DNA of 48,932 nt from Bacteroidales bacterium (lineage in GTDB: Bacteria; Bacteroidota; Bacteroidia; Bacteroidales; ML635J-15). The DNA lies in NCBI GenBank assembly GCA_017551515.1, contig JAFZLK010000045.1, positions 1 through 48,932 of the forward strand, given 5' to 3'. Shown here one piece after another: positions 33,882 to 42,500 of the stretch. Within the stretch, counting starts at the first letter, position 1. Each line of letters starts with the position of its first letter. The position numbers and the translations under genes are program-made. A model generated the notes under the pieces. It was not told the origin of the DNA and ran no database searches. It saw only the letters and a program-made list of their open reading frames with translations.

Positions 33882-33969
33882 TTTTTTCAAAATCCAACCT
33901 AAAATAGGTTACCTATTTTAGGCAACCTATTTTAGGCATAATTTTTAGGGTTACAAATGCGGAAATTCG
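33882..33969. repeat. Palindrome repeat (type C) at the 5' side of ATPase gene 2
   Basis: TTTTTTCAAAATCC followed by AACCTAAAATAGGTT (33896-33910), CCTATTTTAGG (33912-33922) and CCTATTTTAGG (33926-33936), all in a 14-base period, then GGGTTACAAATGCGGAAATT. It has one palindrome more than the copy at 32601-32674. Confidence 0.87.
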
Positions 33970-33987
33970 GCAATATAAAACGACCTA

Positions 33988-34281
33988 TCAACCAAAATAT
34001 TCAATCAGTCCTATTATGCAGGGAGGAATGAAAAAGAACTGGACGGCATAGCCAAGAGCGGAAACAACACGGCTACCAGCCAAATCCACACGGCTCTTTA
34101 TCCAGAACCAGCGTGGTGGCACCGTATCAGCCCAACCTACAATGCCTACAACAAGACCAAACACAGCCGCCACGCCTCCCAATACGAGTGACAATGTAGA
34201 TGGATCTCCTATAAGGTACAATGCCCCTAGAATGACCATTATCGGACTGATGAACTGAAATATCCAAAGAAATATTGCCAT
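33988..34281 (-). CDS. Small hypothetical membrane protein
   Basis: 97 residues from the ATG at 34281, which follows a TATTTTTG box; longer readings run past the promoter. Three hydrophobic segments: about 3-22 (IFLWIFQFISPIMVILGALY), 27-48 (LSLVLGGVAAVFGLVVGIVG) and 75-95 (YAVQFFFIPPCIIGLIEYFG). A polar loop has TVPPRWFWIKSRVD. Family not recognised. Inner-membrane protein of unknown role, between ATPase cassette 2 and the broken nuclease gene. Confidence 0.65.
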   Translation of the reverse strand: MAIFLWIFQFISPIMVILGALYLIGDPSTLSLVLGGVAAVFGLVVGIVGWADTVPPRWFWIKSRVDLAGSRVVSALGYAVQFFFIPPCIIGLIEYFG

Positions 34282-34307
34282 ATTCTGTATTATATGTTGC
34301 TTGTGTG

Positions 34308-34315
34308 CAAAAATA
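34308..34315 (-). promoter_or_regulatory. -7 promoter box TATTTTTG
   Basis: Minus-strand match to TAnnTTTG, 26 bases before the ATG at 34281. Confidence 0.55.
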
Positions 34316-34405
34316 ATAAAAAAACATACAAATGGCCAGTTACATTTTATAAAAACAACGGCACCCGACAATTGCCGAATGCCGCTATATGCATTACAAA
34401 TGAGG

Positions 34406-35011
34406 TTATATCTCAACAAAATAATATTTATACGGCTTATAATGGGTTCCTCCTAACAATACAGGAATCCAATCAATCTGGTGTGAGCCCCCTATACTTA
34501 ATCCTGTCAGTGAATTAATTGAACTATCAATTACTTTGGGTTTTCTTCCACTATTCTCTCTAAAATATTCATATATACCACTGAAAGATTTACCTTTATT
34601 GTAAAAATACTCATCGTCAACCAATGTAATGACATAAGTACCTGTTGCAGACCCTTGTTTTTCTACATCCTCCATAAATTGTATGTCCTTCACAAAATAA
34701 TACATCTGCACTGGATATTGTCCATTTCTTGGAAACTTCAATTCAATTGCTTATCGTTCTTTATCTTCTCCGTCTTCTTTGCCTTCATTAAAGATGTAAA
34801 TGTCCATTTCTTTTTTTACACTTTTAACGACTCCTTTTCCAAAAACTTCATCAACATTCCGTTCAAACTGAACCTTATAGTTAGCAGGCAATTTTTTACG
34901 AAGATATATGCCCAATTCATGTTGCAACGAAAATTCATTGTAGACATCGTTGTCATTTAACAATCCGCCCAATACATTGTCTAAAAAATCCTGAATTATC
35001 GATTTTATCAT
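34406..35011 (-). pseudogene. PD-(D/E)XK nuclease-like gene interrupted by one in-frame TAA
   Basis: Read from ATG 35011, the frame gives about 86 residues (MIKSIIQDFLDNVLGG... EMDIYIFNEGKEDGEDKER), a TAA at 34753-34751, and then continues in the same frame with AIELKFPRNGQYPVQMYYFV... for about 114 more residues. The E-M-D-x-Y-I strand and the A-I-E-L-K strand are the two halves of a PD-(D/E)XK active site, so both parts belong to one protein. A tyrosine codon at the stop would restore YAIELK. Possible explanations are a point mutation, a base-call error, or readthrough. The upstream gene at 35505-35050 is 38 bases away and probably co-transcribed. Confidence 0.75.
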
Positions 35012-35049
35012 AACTAATTGTGTTCTACATTTATAAACTTTATAAATAA

Positions 35050-35505
35050 CTATTTGTTTATGCAATCATATATAGAAATTATATAATCAGTGCCACCTGT
35101 ACTTTTTTTCAACACGCTATTTGAATTCATATAATTTTTAAAAGTACCAACCACATCACACAAAGACCAGAAACTTTTTTCTTCATACAACACATTGCAT
35201 TCAAATATTTTTCTCCAATTAGTATCATACAATTTTTCTAAAAAAGATTCCATTGTTTCATAATCAGGGTTATCTATTTCCATATCAAGAATCAATTGTA
35301 AATCACTCCTTGTTACCGTATCTATTCTCGGTATGTTTTTTTGAAGCACTTCACTAGCCATTCTATAATATATATGCCTAACAAATTGCAGACAAGCATT
35401 CTTTTCTCGATTTACAATATCATCCCTTGTGGGCATACCATTTTTTATCATTGCAGTAAGCAACCTATTCTGAATAATTTTTAATTCTTTAATAGTTAAC
35501 GGCAT
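35050..35505 (-). CDS. Hypothetical protein
   Basis: 151 residues, largely helical, no signal peptide or membrane segment. Segments: RLLTAMIKNGMPTRDDIVNR, DLQLILDMEIDNPDYETMES and EEKSFWSLCDVVGTFKNYMN. No family recognised. It lies just upstream of, and in the same direction as, the interrupted nuclease-like gene, so the two may be a functional pair. The surrounding DNA is distinctly AT-richer than the core genes. No clear -7 box is seen upstream. Confidence 0.6.
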   Translation of the reverse strand: MPLTIKELKIIQNRLLTAMIKNGMPTRDDIVNREKNACLQFVRHIYYRMASEVLQKNIPRIDTVTRSDLQLILDMEIDNPDYETMESFLEKLYDTNWRKIFECNVLYEEKSFWSLCDVVGTFKNYMNSNSVLKKSTGGTDYIISIYDCINK

Positions 35506-35568
35506 AATTATATAATTTTAACATAAAACTTAATTTATCGTCTCAAAAAATAGCACATATTGGTTAAA

Positions 35569-35627
35569 ATATGAATCCACAACAATGTGTCACAATATAC
35601 AAGAATTCTCACTGTATGGATTCATAT
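35569..35627. repeat. Inverted repeat ATATGAATCCA / TGGATTCATAT
   Basis: Perfect eleven-base arms (35569-35579 and 35617-35627) around a 37-base spacer that contains a smaller near-palindrome (TTGTGACACATTG on the minus strand). It lies in the 163-bp gap between two unknown genes; no T-run follows, so it is not a standard terminator. Confidence 0.6.
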
Positions 35628-35668
35628 ACGCTTTTTTATCTACAAATTCGTTATTTCAAAGAACTTTA

Positions 35669-35881
35669 TTAATAGCTTGATGGTTCAACAATACAATAAC
35701 ACTTATACAAACTTGCATTAGGAGATTTGCCTCCGTGCATTTTTTTATATTCCTCTTGAGCTTGCCTATTGAGAGCACCATCATCCAAACTCTTCTGAGA
35801 ATGAATTACTTGGAATGTGTAACCTTTGGGCAGGAAATGCCCCGATTCTTTTACCGTACATTTAAAACAATACTGTGACAT
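35669..35881 (-). CDS. Small hypothetical protein
   Basis: 70 residues, soluble. Contains ESGHFLPKGYTFQVIHSQKS and GGKSPNASLYKCYCIVEPSS. The 'G-H-F-L-P-K-G-Y-x-F-Q-V' run resembles short uncharacterised Bacteroidetes proteins. Two cysteine pairs (C-F-K-C, C-Y-C) could bind a metal. Function unknown. A gap of 147 bases to the next gene shows nothing clear. Confidence 0.55.
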   Translation of the reverse strand: MSQYCFKCTVKESGHFLPKGYTFQVIHSQKSLDDGALNRQAQEEYKKMHGGKSPNASLYKCYCIVEPSSY

Positions 35882-36028
35882 AATACAAAATTTTAAATTC
35901 GCGCCTACTCTTTAAAGGATTTTCGGCAAATAATTCCTTATTTATTCATAATAATATTATTAGGTCTTCATCATATTTATCTGCTATTAATATTCCAATA
36001 ACGAAAAATCAGGCTACATGGATTTTTT

Positions 36029-37420
36029 CTACTTAGTAACGCCTCTCACAGGCAGTCCTTGGATACGCATAGCATCCTTAATTACAAGTTCATTTGTCAT
36101 ACTGCATAAAATATATGCATCATAATCACTTCCACCAGAATTTGGTTCTGGTATTTCTGACGACCAATACCATGCATGAAGATGATTATTCGGGTTTACC
36201 CCATTATTATATTCCCAACCTGCATTTGGAAGATAAAAAGTATGCCCATTTATTTTTGAGGTGCCAATCCAACCAGAAGAACCGTCACGGCTCCAATAAA
36301 GATACTTTATTAACTCATCCAATTGTGCCATTGTTGGCATGGCCCAATCCGATCCCATATTTTGAGTTGCAGCATCGTCTATTGGGTCTAATTTTAATTT
36401 TCCGTCAACTGTTCCATGGGCAGACTGATACCAAGTATATTTAGTGTAACGATTCCAAGTATTGACACCATTAAAATAACTGCCACCATAATATGCATAC
36501 GTAGAGTCAATATACACTTCTTTAGGAGACGTTTCTCCCCATGCGTAGTAATTGCCATATTCTCTAGGGTTGTTTGCTCCAACATTACATGTAGCCCATA
36601 ATGTTCTACTTGGCAAAGCTAAATCGACATAAGTATTTCCATCTTTTTCTCCACTTACACTGAACCCCTGTGCACTTGTTTGCGCCTCATCAAGAGGGAA
36701 TGGTCCTTCTGGGAAATATGTGTTTGGTGTTCCTACTACAGCCCGTACAGGCAATCCATAACTTCTATTTTTTATATCCCAATTACCACCATATAATATC
36801 CCACCAGGATAAAATGTCATATCCATTGCTGAAATTAGTCCTTTCCACAAATCACCAGGACCAGCATACGATGTCCAATAAAAACCAACTTCATTTTCAC
36901 ATAGTCTATTGTCATAATCCGTATATCCTACTGCTGGCAAAAAAATTGACTTGTTATTTATTTTTGATTTTACAATGCAACCAGGAACTCCTGTATCTTG
37001 GAAATCGTCAACCCACGTCCAAGTACAATTACTGCATAGTTCTTCCATTTCTTCTTCAGTCGGCATACGCCAATGTGACCCCCAATTAACAGTTGCAGCA
37101 TCAAAAATAGATGCCAATATGTTACCTTGACTACAGGGGTTAAAGTTGTATTTATAATTAACATGAGTTAATGGAGTTGTAGGTGTAGTTTCTTGCCATG
37201 CATAATAATTTCCACTTGATTCTAAAGAATTAGCCCCCACATTACAAGTAGCCCATTTTACTGACAATCCGAGATCTACAAAGTCGTGTTCATCTATTGA
37301 CCCAGAAGGAGTAAAATCACATTGTTCTTCAGTATTAGTCTCGTCTTTGTCACAACCGCTTATTGCTATTATTCCAATCACAGACACAATAGAGAAAAGA
37401 TTCATAATAAACTTTTTCAT
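36029..37420 (-). CDS. Lipoprotein with two tandem FISUMP-type (Fibrobacter major paralogous) domains
   Basis: 463 residues. Lipoprotein signal with cysteine 23 (IAISGCDKDE). Two homologous domains follow: residues about 44-238 and 265-463. Each starts VDLGLSVKWATCNVGAN / VDLALPSRTLWATCNVGANN, continues GNYYAWQETTP / GNYYAWGETSP and W-R-M-P-T / W-A-M-P-T, and ends G-L-P-V-R-A-V / G-L-P-V-R-G-V. This is the 'succinogenes major paralogous domain' fold related to C-type-lectin-like DUF1566 proteins, usually surface-exposed. It is likely an outer-surface lipoprotein; ligand unknown. The tandem form probably arose by internal duplication. Confidence 0.85.
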   Translation of the reverse strand: MKKFIMNLFSIVSVIGIIAISGCDKDETNTEEQCDFTPSGSIDEHDFVDLGLSVKWATCNVGANSLESSGNYYAWQETTPTTPLTHVNYKYNFNPCSQGNILASIFDAATVNWGSHWRMPTEEEMEELCSNCTWTWVDDFQDTGVPGCIVKSKINNKSIFLPAVGYTDYDNRLCENEVGFYWTSYAGPGDLWKGLISAMDMTFYPGGILYGGNWDIKNRSYGLPVRAVVGTPNTYFPEGPFPLDEAQTSAQGFSVSGEKDGNTYVDLALPSRTLWATCNVGANNPREYGNYYAWGETSPKEVYIDSTYAYYGGSYFNGVNTWNRYTKYTWYQSAHGTVDGKLKLDPIDDAATQNMGSDWAMPTMAQLDELIKYLYWSRDGSSGWIGTSKINGHTFYLPNAGWEYNNGVNPNNHLHAWYWSSEIPEPNSGGSDYDAYILCSMTNELVIKDAMRIQGLPVRGVTK

Positions 37421-37618
37421 ATTCTTTTAAATTGTTTAATTATTATCCTAATTACATCGCAAATTTCACAATATAACGAAAATTGTTGGTTTTTGTTTAT
37501 ACCTAATATTTATACATAAAAATTCATCGCTAAATCCATTTAACTATTCGACAAACAAAGTTATACTTAACACTTGGAAATGCTCACATTCTATACTATC
37601 CAATACAGATAGAAACAT

Positions 37619-37834
37619 CTATCTATTTTGGACAAAATCTTCGAAGAAATTATGTCCCAAGGCATTGCTTATACGCACAAGCAAGTCGGTGTGAATGCTC
37701 GGACTATTGTATATCTTATATATGTGGTTAGGCGAACAGTTTATCTGCTTAGCAAGCCAGATGTGTTTCCTACCTTGCTCCTCCACCTTCGCCTTTATCA
37801 GCAAACCTATATGTATGTCCTTAACTTCGTCCAT
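37619..37834 (-). CDS. Small XRE-like helix-turn-helix protein
   Basis: 71 residues from the ATG at 37834 (MDEVKDIHIGLLIKAKVEEQ). In-frame ATG codons further upstream (37852, 37903) would add 6 or 23 residues; the IHIG-L-I start is the usual N-terminus of this small family. The core GRKHIWLAKQINCSPNHIYK then IHTDLLVRISNALGHNFFED is a helix-turn-helix. Probably a DNA-binding regulator; target unknown. Confidence 0.7.
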   Translation of the reverse strand: MDEVKDIHIGLLIKAKVEEQGRKHIWLAKQINCSPNHIYKIYNSPSIHTDLLVRISNALGHNFFEDFVQNR

Positions 37835-37953
37835 AAAAAAAGCGTGTGCCATTTTCGATTGTTTGCCTATTATATCCGATGGCTCCGCCAAGAACCGTTG
37901 CAACTAATAAGCGCGAAAACGGCTCACGCCCAATGACGTGAACCTCTCGCCTA

Positions 37954-38003
37954 CTTATTCTCGTTGCAATAAAATTTGGCGGATTTTACGGATAGAGAAT
38001 AAG
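37954..38003. repeat. Weak inverted repeat CTTATTCTC / GAGAATAAG
   Basis: Nine-base arms with a 32-base spacer in the gap between the small HTH gene and the AlbA_2 gene. It could be an operator or chance; not followed by a T-run. Confidence 0.35.
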
Positions 38004-38080
38004 AGCGTAAAGCTCTGAATGTTAATATTTTAAATTGTCTATATCATTTGTTTCTTTTAAGTTTCTAAATATCAGTTATA

Positions 38081-39391
38081 TTATAAAAATTCCCAATGTC
38101 CACCACGAGTAGGTCCTACATGCTGAACTATATGTCGCATCTCGGCAAGTTCACGATTAATGGTTTTTGTTGTTACTCCCATTTTTTTAGCTATTGCACT
38201 CAATGAAATTTTGTTGTCTGCTTTTATCAGATTTACAATAAGTTCGCGCCGCTTTTTAGGGACATTTTTAGGGACATTTTTAGGGACATTTTTAGGGACA
38301 TTTTTAGGGACATTTTCATTCACTGGAATTATCAAATGAATAAAATGTGGTGAAAAACTATATGCCTCACGACCATACTTACGCAATATGACCGGCATAC
38401 CAGATCCCAAAGCCTCTACCATTTCAACATCACGGAAAACTCGCATAAGTTCCTTGTTACGCGGAATACTTACTCCACTAAAAAATTCATCTTTCGTCAA
38501 TCCAATAGGAATTGTTCCGTATGAGGTTATCTCAAGTCGGTCAGCAAAAATCTCGAATTTTGGCGGCACTTCATTTGTGTAGTCATTGTGAACAATGGCG
38601 TTAATTACTGCTTCACGAACAACCAACTTGTCCCACATTGGCGTGTCTTCCCTGAATTTTTCGGTCTTCCGTGTGAATATGTAGTTTTCGGTATTCAGTT
38701 TATCTAGAACTAAATCTGTCGCTTTGAGCAAACTGCAATACCCGTATTCGTTGTTCGAAATCAAATCAAAACGATCCGTTCCCGAATATTTGGCGACTTT
38801 TATCGAAACATTGTTTTCGTCAGCCAACAAGAAAGCCACATAGTTATAGCGACCATCATCTGTCAAAAGGTCCAAAGTTTGCTCAAATGCACTATTTAAC
38901 ATCAAACCCTTTGATTCATAATATATGTGTAACTGGCGGAATGTCAGTTTTTGCCGCGGAGACGGAATGTTTCTCAATGAATTACGCACCCTATGTGCAA
39001 AAAGGTCTTCAATCATTGCTGTCGGCATTGGTTCGGATGCTGTACCAACCCGAATGTAACAACCGCGAGTACTCATTCCGTACTTTGCCTTGTAGTATGG
39101 CTTTTCTGTCCCCGACGCCAAGAATATCTTAATGACATCAACACCTTCAATGTTCTCGACCAAAACATCAAACAATCCCATAGGCGATGGTGAAATATTC
39201 GTGCGAAGCCTATCCTTAATCTTGCGGACAACAATATCAATGTCAGCTACTCCAATAGGATAGCCATCTTTGTCAATGCCAATATAAATGATACCTCCTT
39301 CCCGATAGTTCAAGAAAGCAATGACCTCTTTCTCTATATCAAGTTCATCGGAATATTGACTTTTAAATTCTATGCGGTTTGTTTCTACCAT
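38081..39391 (-). CDS. AlbA_2 (Schlafen-type) ATP-binding HTH regulator
   Basis: 436 residues. N-terminal AlbA_2 domain (residues 5-120): ETNRIEFKSQYSDELDIEKE, FLNYREGGIIYIGIDKDGYP. Middle part 150-265, then a HATPase_c_4-like segment (VVREAVINAIVHNDYTNEVP; LEITSYGTIP; NKELMRVFRDVEMVEALGSG). A five-fold N-V-P-K repeat links to a C-terminal winged helix (LSAIAKKMGVTTKTINRELA). The family is regarded as transcription regulators or nucleic-acid-binding proteins; some relatives sit in defence islands. Monocistronic with its own TAATTTTG promoter. Confidence 0.87.
   Translation of the reverse strand: MVETNRIEFKSQYSDELDIEKEVIAFLNYREGGIIYIGIDKDGYPIGVADIDIVVRKIKDRLRTNISPSPMGLFDVLVENIEGVDVIKIFLASGTEKPYYKAKYGMSTRGCYIRVGTASEPMPTAMIEDLFAHRVRNSLRNIPSPRQKLTFRQLHIYYESKGLMLNSAFEQTLDLLTDDGRYNYVAFLLADENNVSIKVAKYSGTDRFDLISNNEYGYCSLLKATDLVLDKLNTENYIFTRKTEKFREDTPMWDKLVVREAVINAIVHNDYTNEVPPKFEIFADRLEITSYGTIPIGLTKDEFFSGVSIPRNKELMRVFRDVEMVEALGSGMPVILRKYGREAYSFSPHFIHLIIPVNENVPKNVPKNVPKNVPKNVPKKRRELIVNLIKADNKISLSAIAKKMGVTTKTINRELAEMRHIVQHVGPTRGGHWEFL
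38258..38317. repeat. Five tandem 12-bp units encoding N-V-P-K
   Basis: AGGGACATTTTT repeated at 38258, 38270, 38282, 38294 and 38306 (last unit with one final-base change). Being 12 bases, gain or loss of a unit keeps the frame and changes only linker length. Confidence 0.95.
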
Positions 39392-39444
39392 TATAAATCG
39401 CCTACCAATAACGCATCGTGTTTGTTATTCCATTTTTATCTCTG

Positions 39445-39452
39445 CAAAATTA
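39445..39452 (-). promoter_or_regulatory. -7 promoter box TAATTTTG
   Basis: Minus-strand match to TAnnTTTG, 53 bases before the AlbA_2 gene start at 39391. Confidence 0.6.
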
Positions 39453-39576
39453 TAAAAAATTACTTATTGGCACCCAATCGAAACTCAAGAATGCAAAACT
39501 TTTTTTCACAAAATGTTATTCGTTTCAAATAAAAAGCATTATCTTTAACCGATTTTTTTTGCAGAGGAACATTTTG

Positions 39577-42500
39577 ATGAAACGAATACACCTTATATTA
39601 ATAATAACCATTGCAATTCTACTGCAATGCAGGTCTATATTCGCACAGTACGAGTTCATCGAAAACAAAGGTCAGTGGCACGAAAATGTGAAGTTCAAGA
39701 TGGAACTCAACGATGGCGCGCTTTTCATCGAAGACAATGGCTTCACATTCAACATTACCGACATCAAAATGGGACACCACTCCCACGCTCACGATGAGTA
39801 CGAATGGCATGACGACAGTTCCATTGGTCGCGGACATGCATACAAGGTGACTTTCCGCAATGCAAAAAAGCCAAAAGATATAACAAGCAACAATGCCACA
39901 AGCGACTACTGTAACTATTTCATAGGTAGCGATGAGTCGAAATGGGCATCGCATGTGAAAAAATTCCGCGAGGTAGAATGCTCCGACATCTACAACAACA
40001 TCGACATCCGATACTCATCCGATGGCAGAGGCATGAAGTACGACTTCATTGTGCATCCGGGCGGAAACTACAAGGACATACAACTCGAATACATCGGTAC
40101 TGACGGCATTGAAGTGAAAGAAGGTGTACTGATTGCCCACACAACTATACGCGACATCATGGAATACACGCCAAAGGTTTACCAAATCATAAACGGCGAT
40201 ACCATAAACATCAGTTGCGAATATGTATTGCGCAAGAACATTGTTGGCTACAAGATTTCGGAAAGCTACGACAAAAACTACGACCTTGTAATCGACCCAT
40301 CGCTGGTATTCTCGACCTACACAGGTTCCACAGGCGACAACTGGGGCTTTACCGCCACCTTCGATTACAACGACAATGTTTTCTCGGGCGGAATTGTATT
40401 TTCGACAGGCTATCCAACCTCCACTGGCGCATATCAGGTAAACTATGCTGGCGGAACTCCGTGGGATGAAAACGCCACAAGCTACCTCGAAGGCTGCGAC
40501 ATAGGCATCATAAAGTACAACTCAAATGGTACAAGCCGAATCTACGCAACCTACCTCGGCGGACACAACGGACAGGAAATGCCTCATAGTTTAGTCGCCA
40601 CCGAAAGCAATCAGCTCGTAATTATGGGAACCACCGGTTCTCCCGACTTCCCCACTACGGCAAACGCCTACGACCGCACATTCAACGGTGGCACAAGCGT
40701 AACTTACGACAATGTTATTGGTTTCCACGGTGGAGTTGACATTTTCGTGTCAAAACTTTCGGAAGACGGTTCGCAACTACTTGGAAGCACATACATCGGC
40801 GGAAGTGGAAACGATGGACTGAACTTCAAGGCATCATATACCCTGCCCGACCCGACAACTGGCATCAACTATGTGGAAATGCATGGCAACGATTCGCTAT
40901 ACTACAATTATGGTGATGGTGCTCGTGGCGAAGTGGTAGTTAGCAGTAAATCATATATTTATGTCGGAACAAACACTTTCTCATCCGATTTTCCACAAGG
41001 CATAAACGAAGGCTTTCAACCCTATGCTGGAGGCGGACAGGATGGCGTGGTGTTTGCGCTAAGTCCCGACCTTTCGCAACTTGCCTGGAGTTCGTGCATT
41101 GGCGGTTCACAGGATGATGCAATATTCAGCGTTTCGCTCGACAACGAAGAAAATGTATTTGTGACAGGCGGAACCACATCATCCAACTTCCCCACTACAG
41201 CAAACGCCTACAACCAGACCTTCAACGGCGGTAGTACCGATGCTTTCGTCGCCAAGATTGCCCACAATGGAACTTTCCTTCTGACATCCACCTTCTTCGG
41301 TTCGTCCGCCTACGACAACGCCTACTTCGTTCGCACCGACCGCAACGACAAGGTTTACATTTGCGGACAAACAAAATGCGGTGGAACAACCCTTGTGCAA
41401 AATGCAGGATACTATGTTGCAAACAGCGGTCAGTTCATCACAAAATTCAACAACGACCTTACCAATGTGGAATGGTCAACCCAATTCGGCACAAACACAG
41501 GAAAACCAAACATTTCGATAACTGCCTTTGCTGTAGATGTTTGTAACAGGGTTTACCTTTCGGGCTGGGGACGCGAGTGGCCGTATAACTACTACAACGC
41601 ACAGGGACAATACTACACTTGGGATCAAGAATTTGGCACAAAAAACATGCAGGTAACCGCAGATGCTATTCAGGACACCACCGATGGCATGGACTTCTAT
41701 GTGCTTGTGCTTAACGAAGATGTGAGCGCACTTGAATACGCAACATTCTTTGGCGAACTGCGATACACATCGTGCGGAGCATCTGGTCGCGACCATGTAG
41801 ATGGCGGAACAAGCCGTTTCGACAAGAAAGGGCATATAATTCAGTCGGTATGCGCAAGTTGCGGTGGATGCCAAATGTTCCCGGCAAGTCCGGCTGATGT
41901 CTGGTCAACATCCAACAACTCAATAAACTGCAACAATGCAGTGTTCAAAATCAGGATAATAGAAAACCTTGCCGAAGCAAACTTCAATCCTGTACCTGTA
42001 GGTTGCGCTCCATACAATGTGCAGTTTGAGAACACCTCGCAGGGAACATCATTTACATGGGATTTTGGTGATGGAACAACCTCAACCCAAACAAACCCAT
42101 CGCACACCTACACCAATGGCGGCACATACATTGTGACACTTGTTGCGCGAGACCCTGCAAGCTGTAATATGACCGACACAATAAGGAGAAGCATTACCGT
42201 TGTATCGCCAAGCCCCTCAACCCTCGATGACATTACAAACTGCCCTGGCGAAAGCGTAATAATCGGTCCCGAAACCGAATACCCTGAAGGCACGACTTTC
42301 CAATGGATACAAGGTAGCGGATTTTGTAGTCCGAACATACAAAACCCGAGTGTAACGCCAACGCAAACAACAACATATACGCTTGTTGCACAAGGCGTTT
42401 GTAACGACACCGTAACCCAGACCGTCAATGTAATAATTCCAGATGTTGGACTTACCACTTCAAACGACACAACAATATGTCCGGGCGGAACCGCAACCCT

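Noticed and set aside
31137..33969. Classical insertion sequences
   Set aside because: Neither ATPase has a DDE or serine/tyrosine recombinase motif, and the repeats are direct composite palindromes rather than terminal inverted repeats with short target duplications.
34406..35065. Two separate small genes
   Set aside because: They are in the same frame, separated by one TAA, and together form one PD-(D/E)XK-like pattern, so they are treated as one interrupted gene.
38258..38317. Possible CRISPR-like array
   Set aside because: Units are contiguous 12-mers without spacers, inside a coding frame and encoding N-V-P-K.
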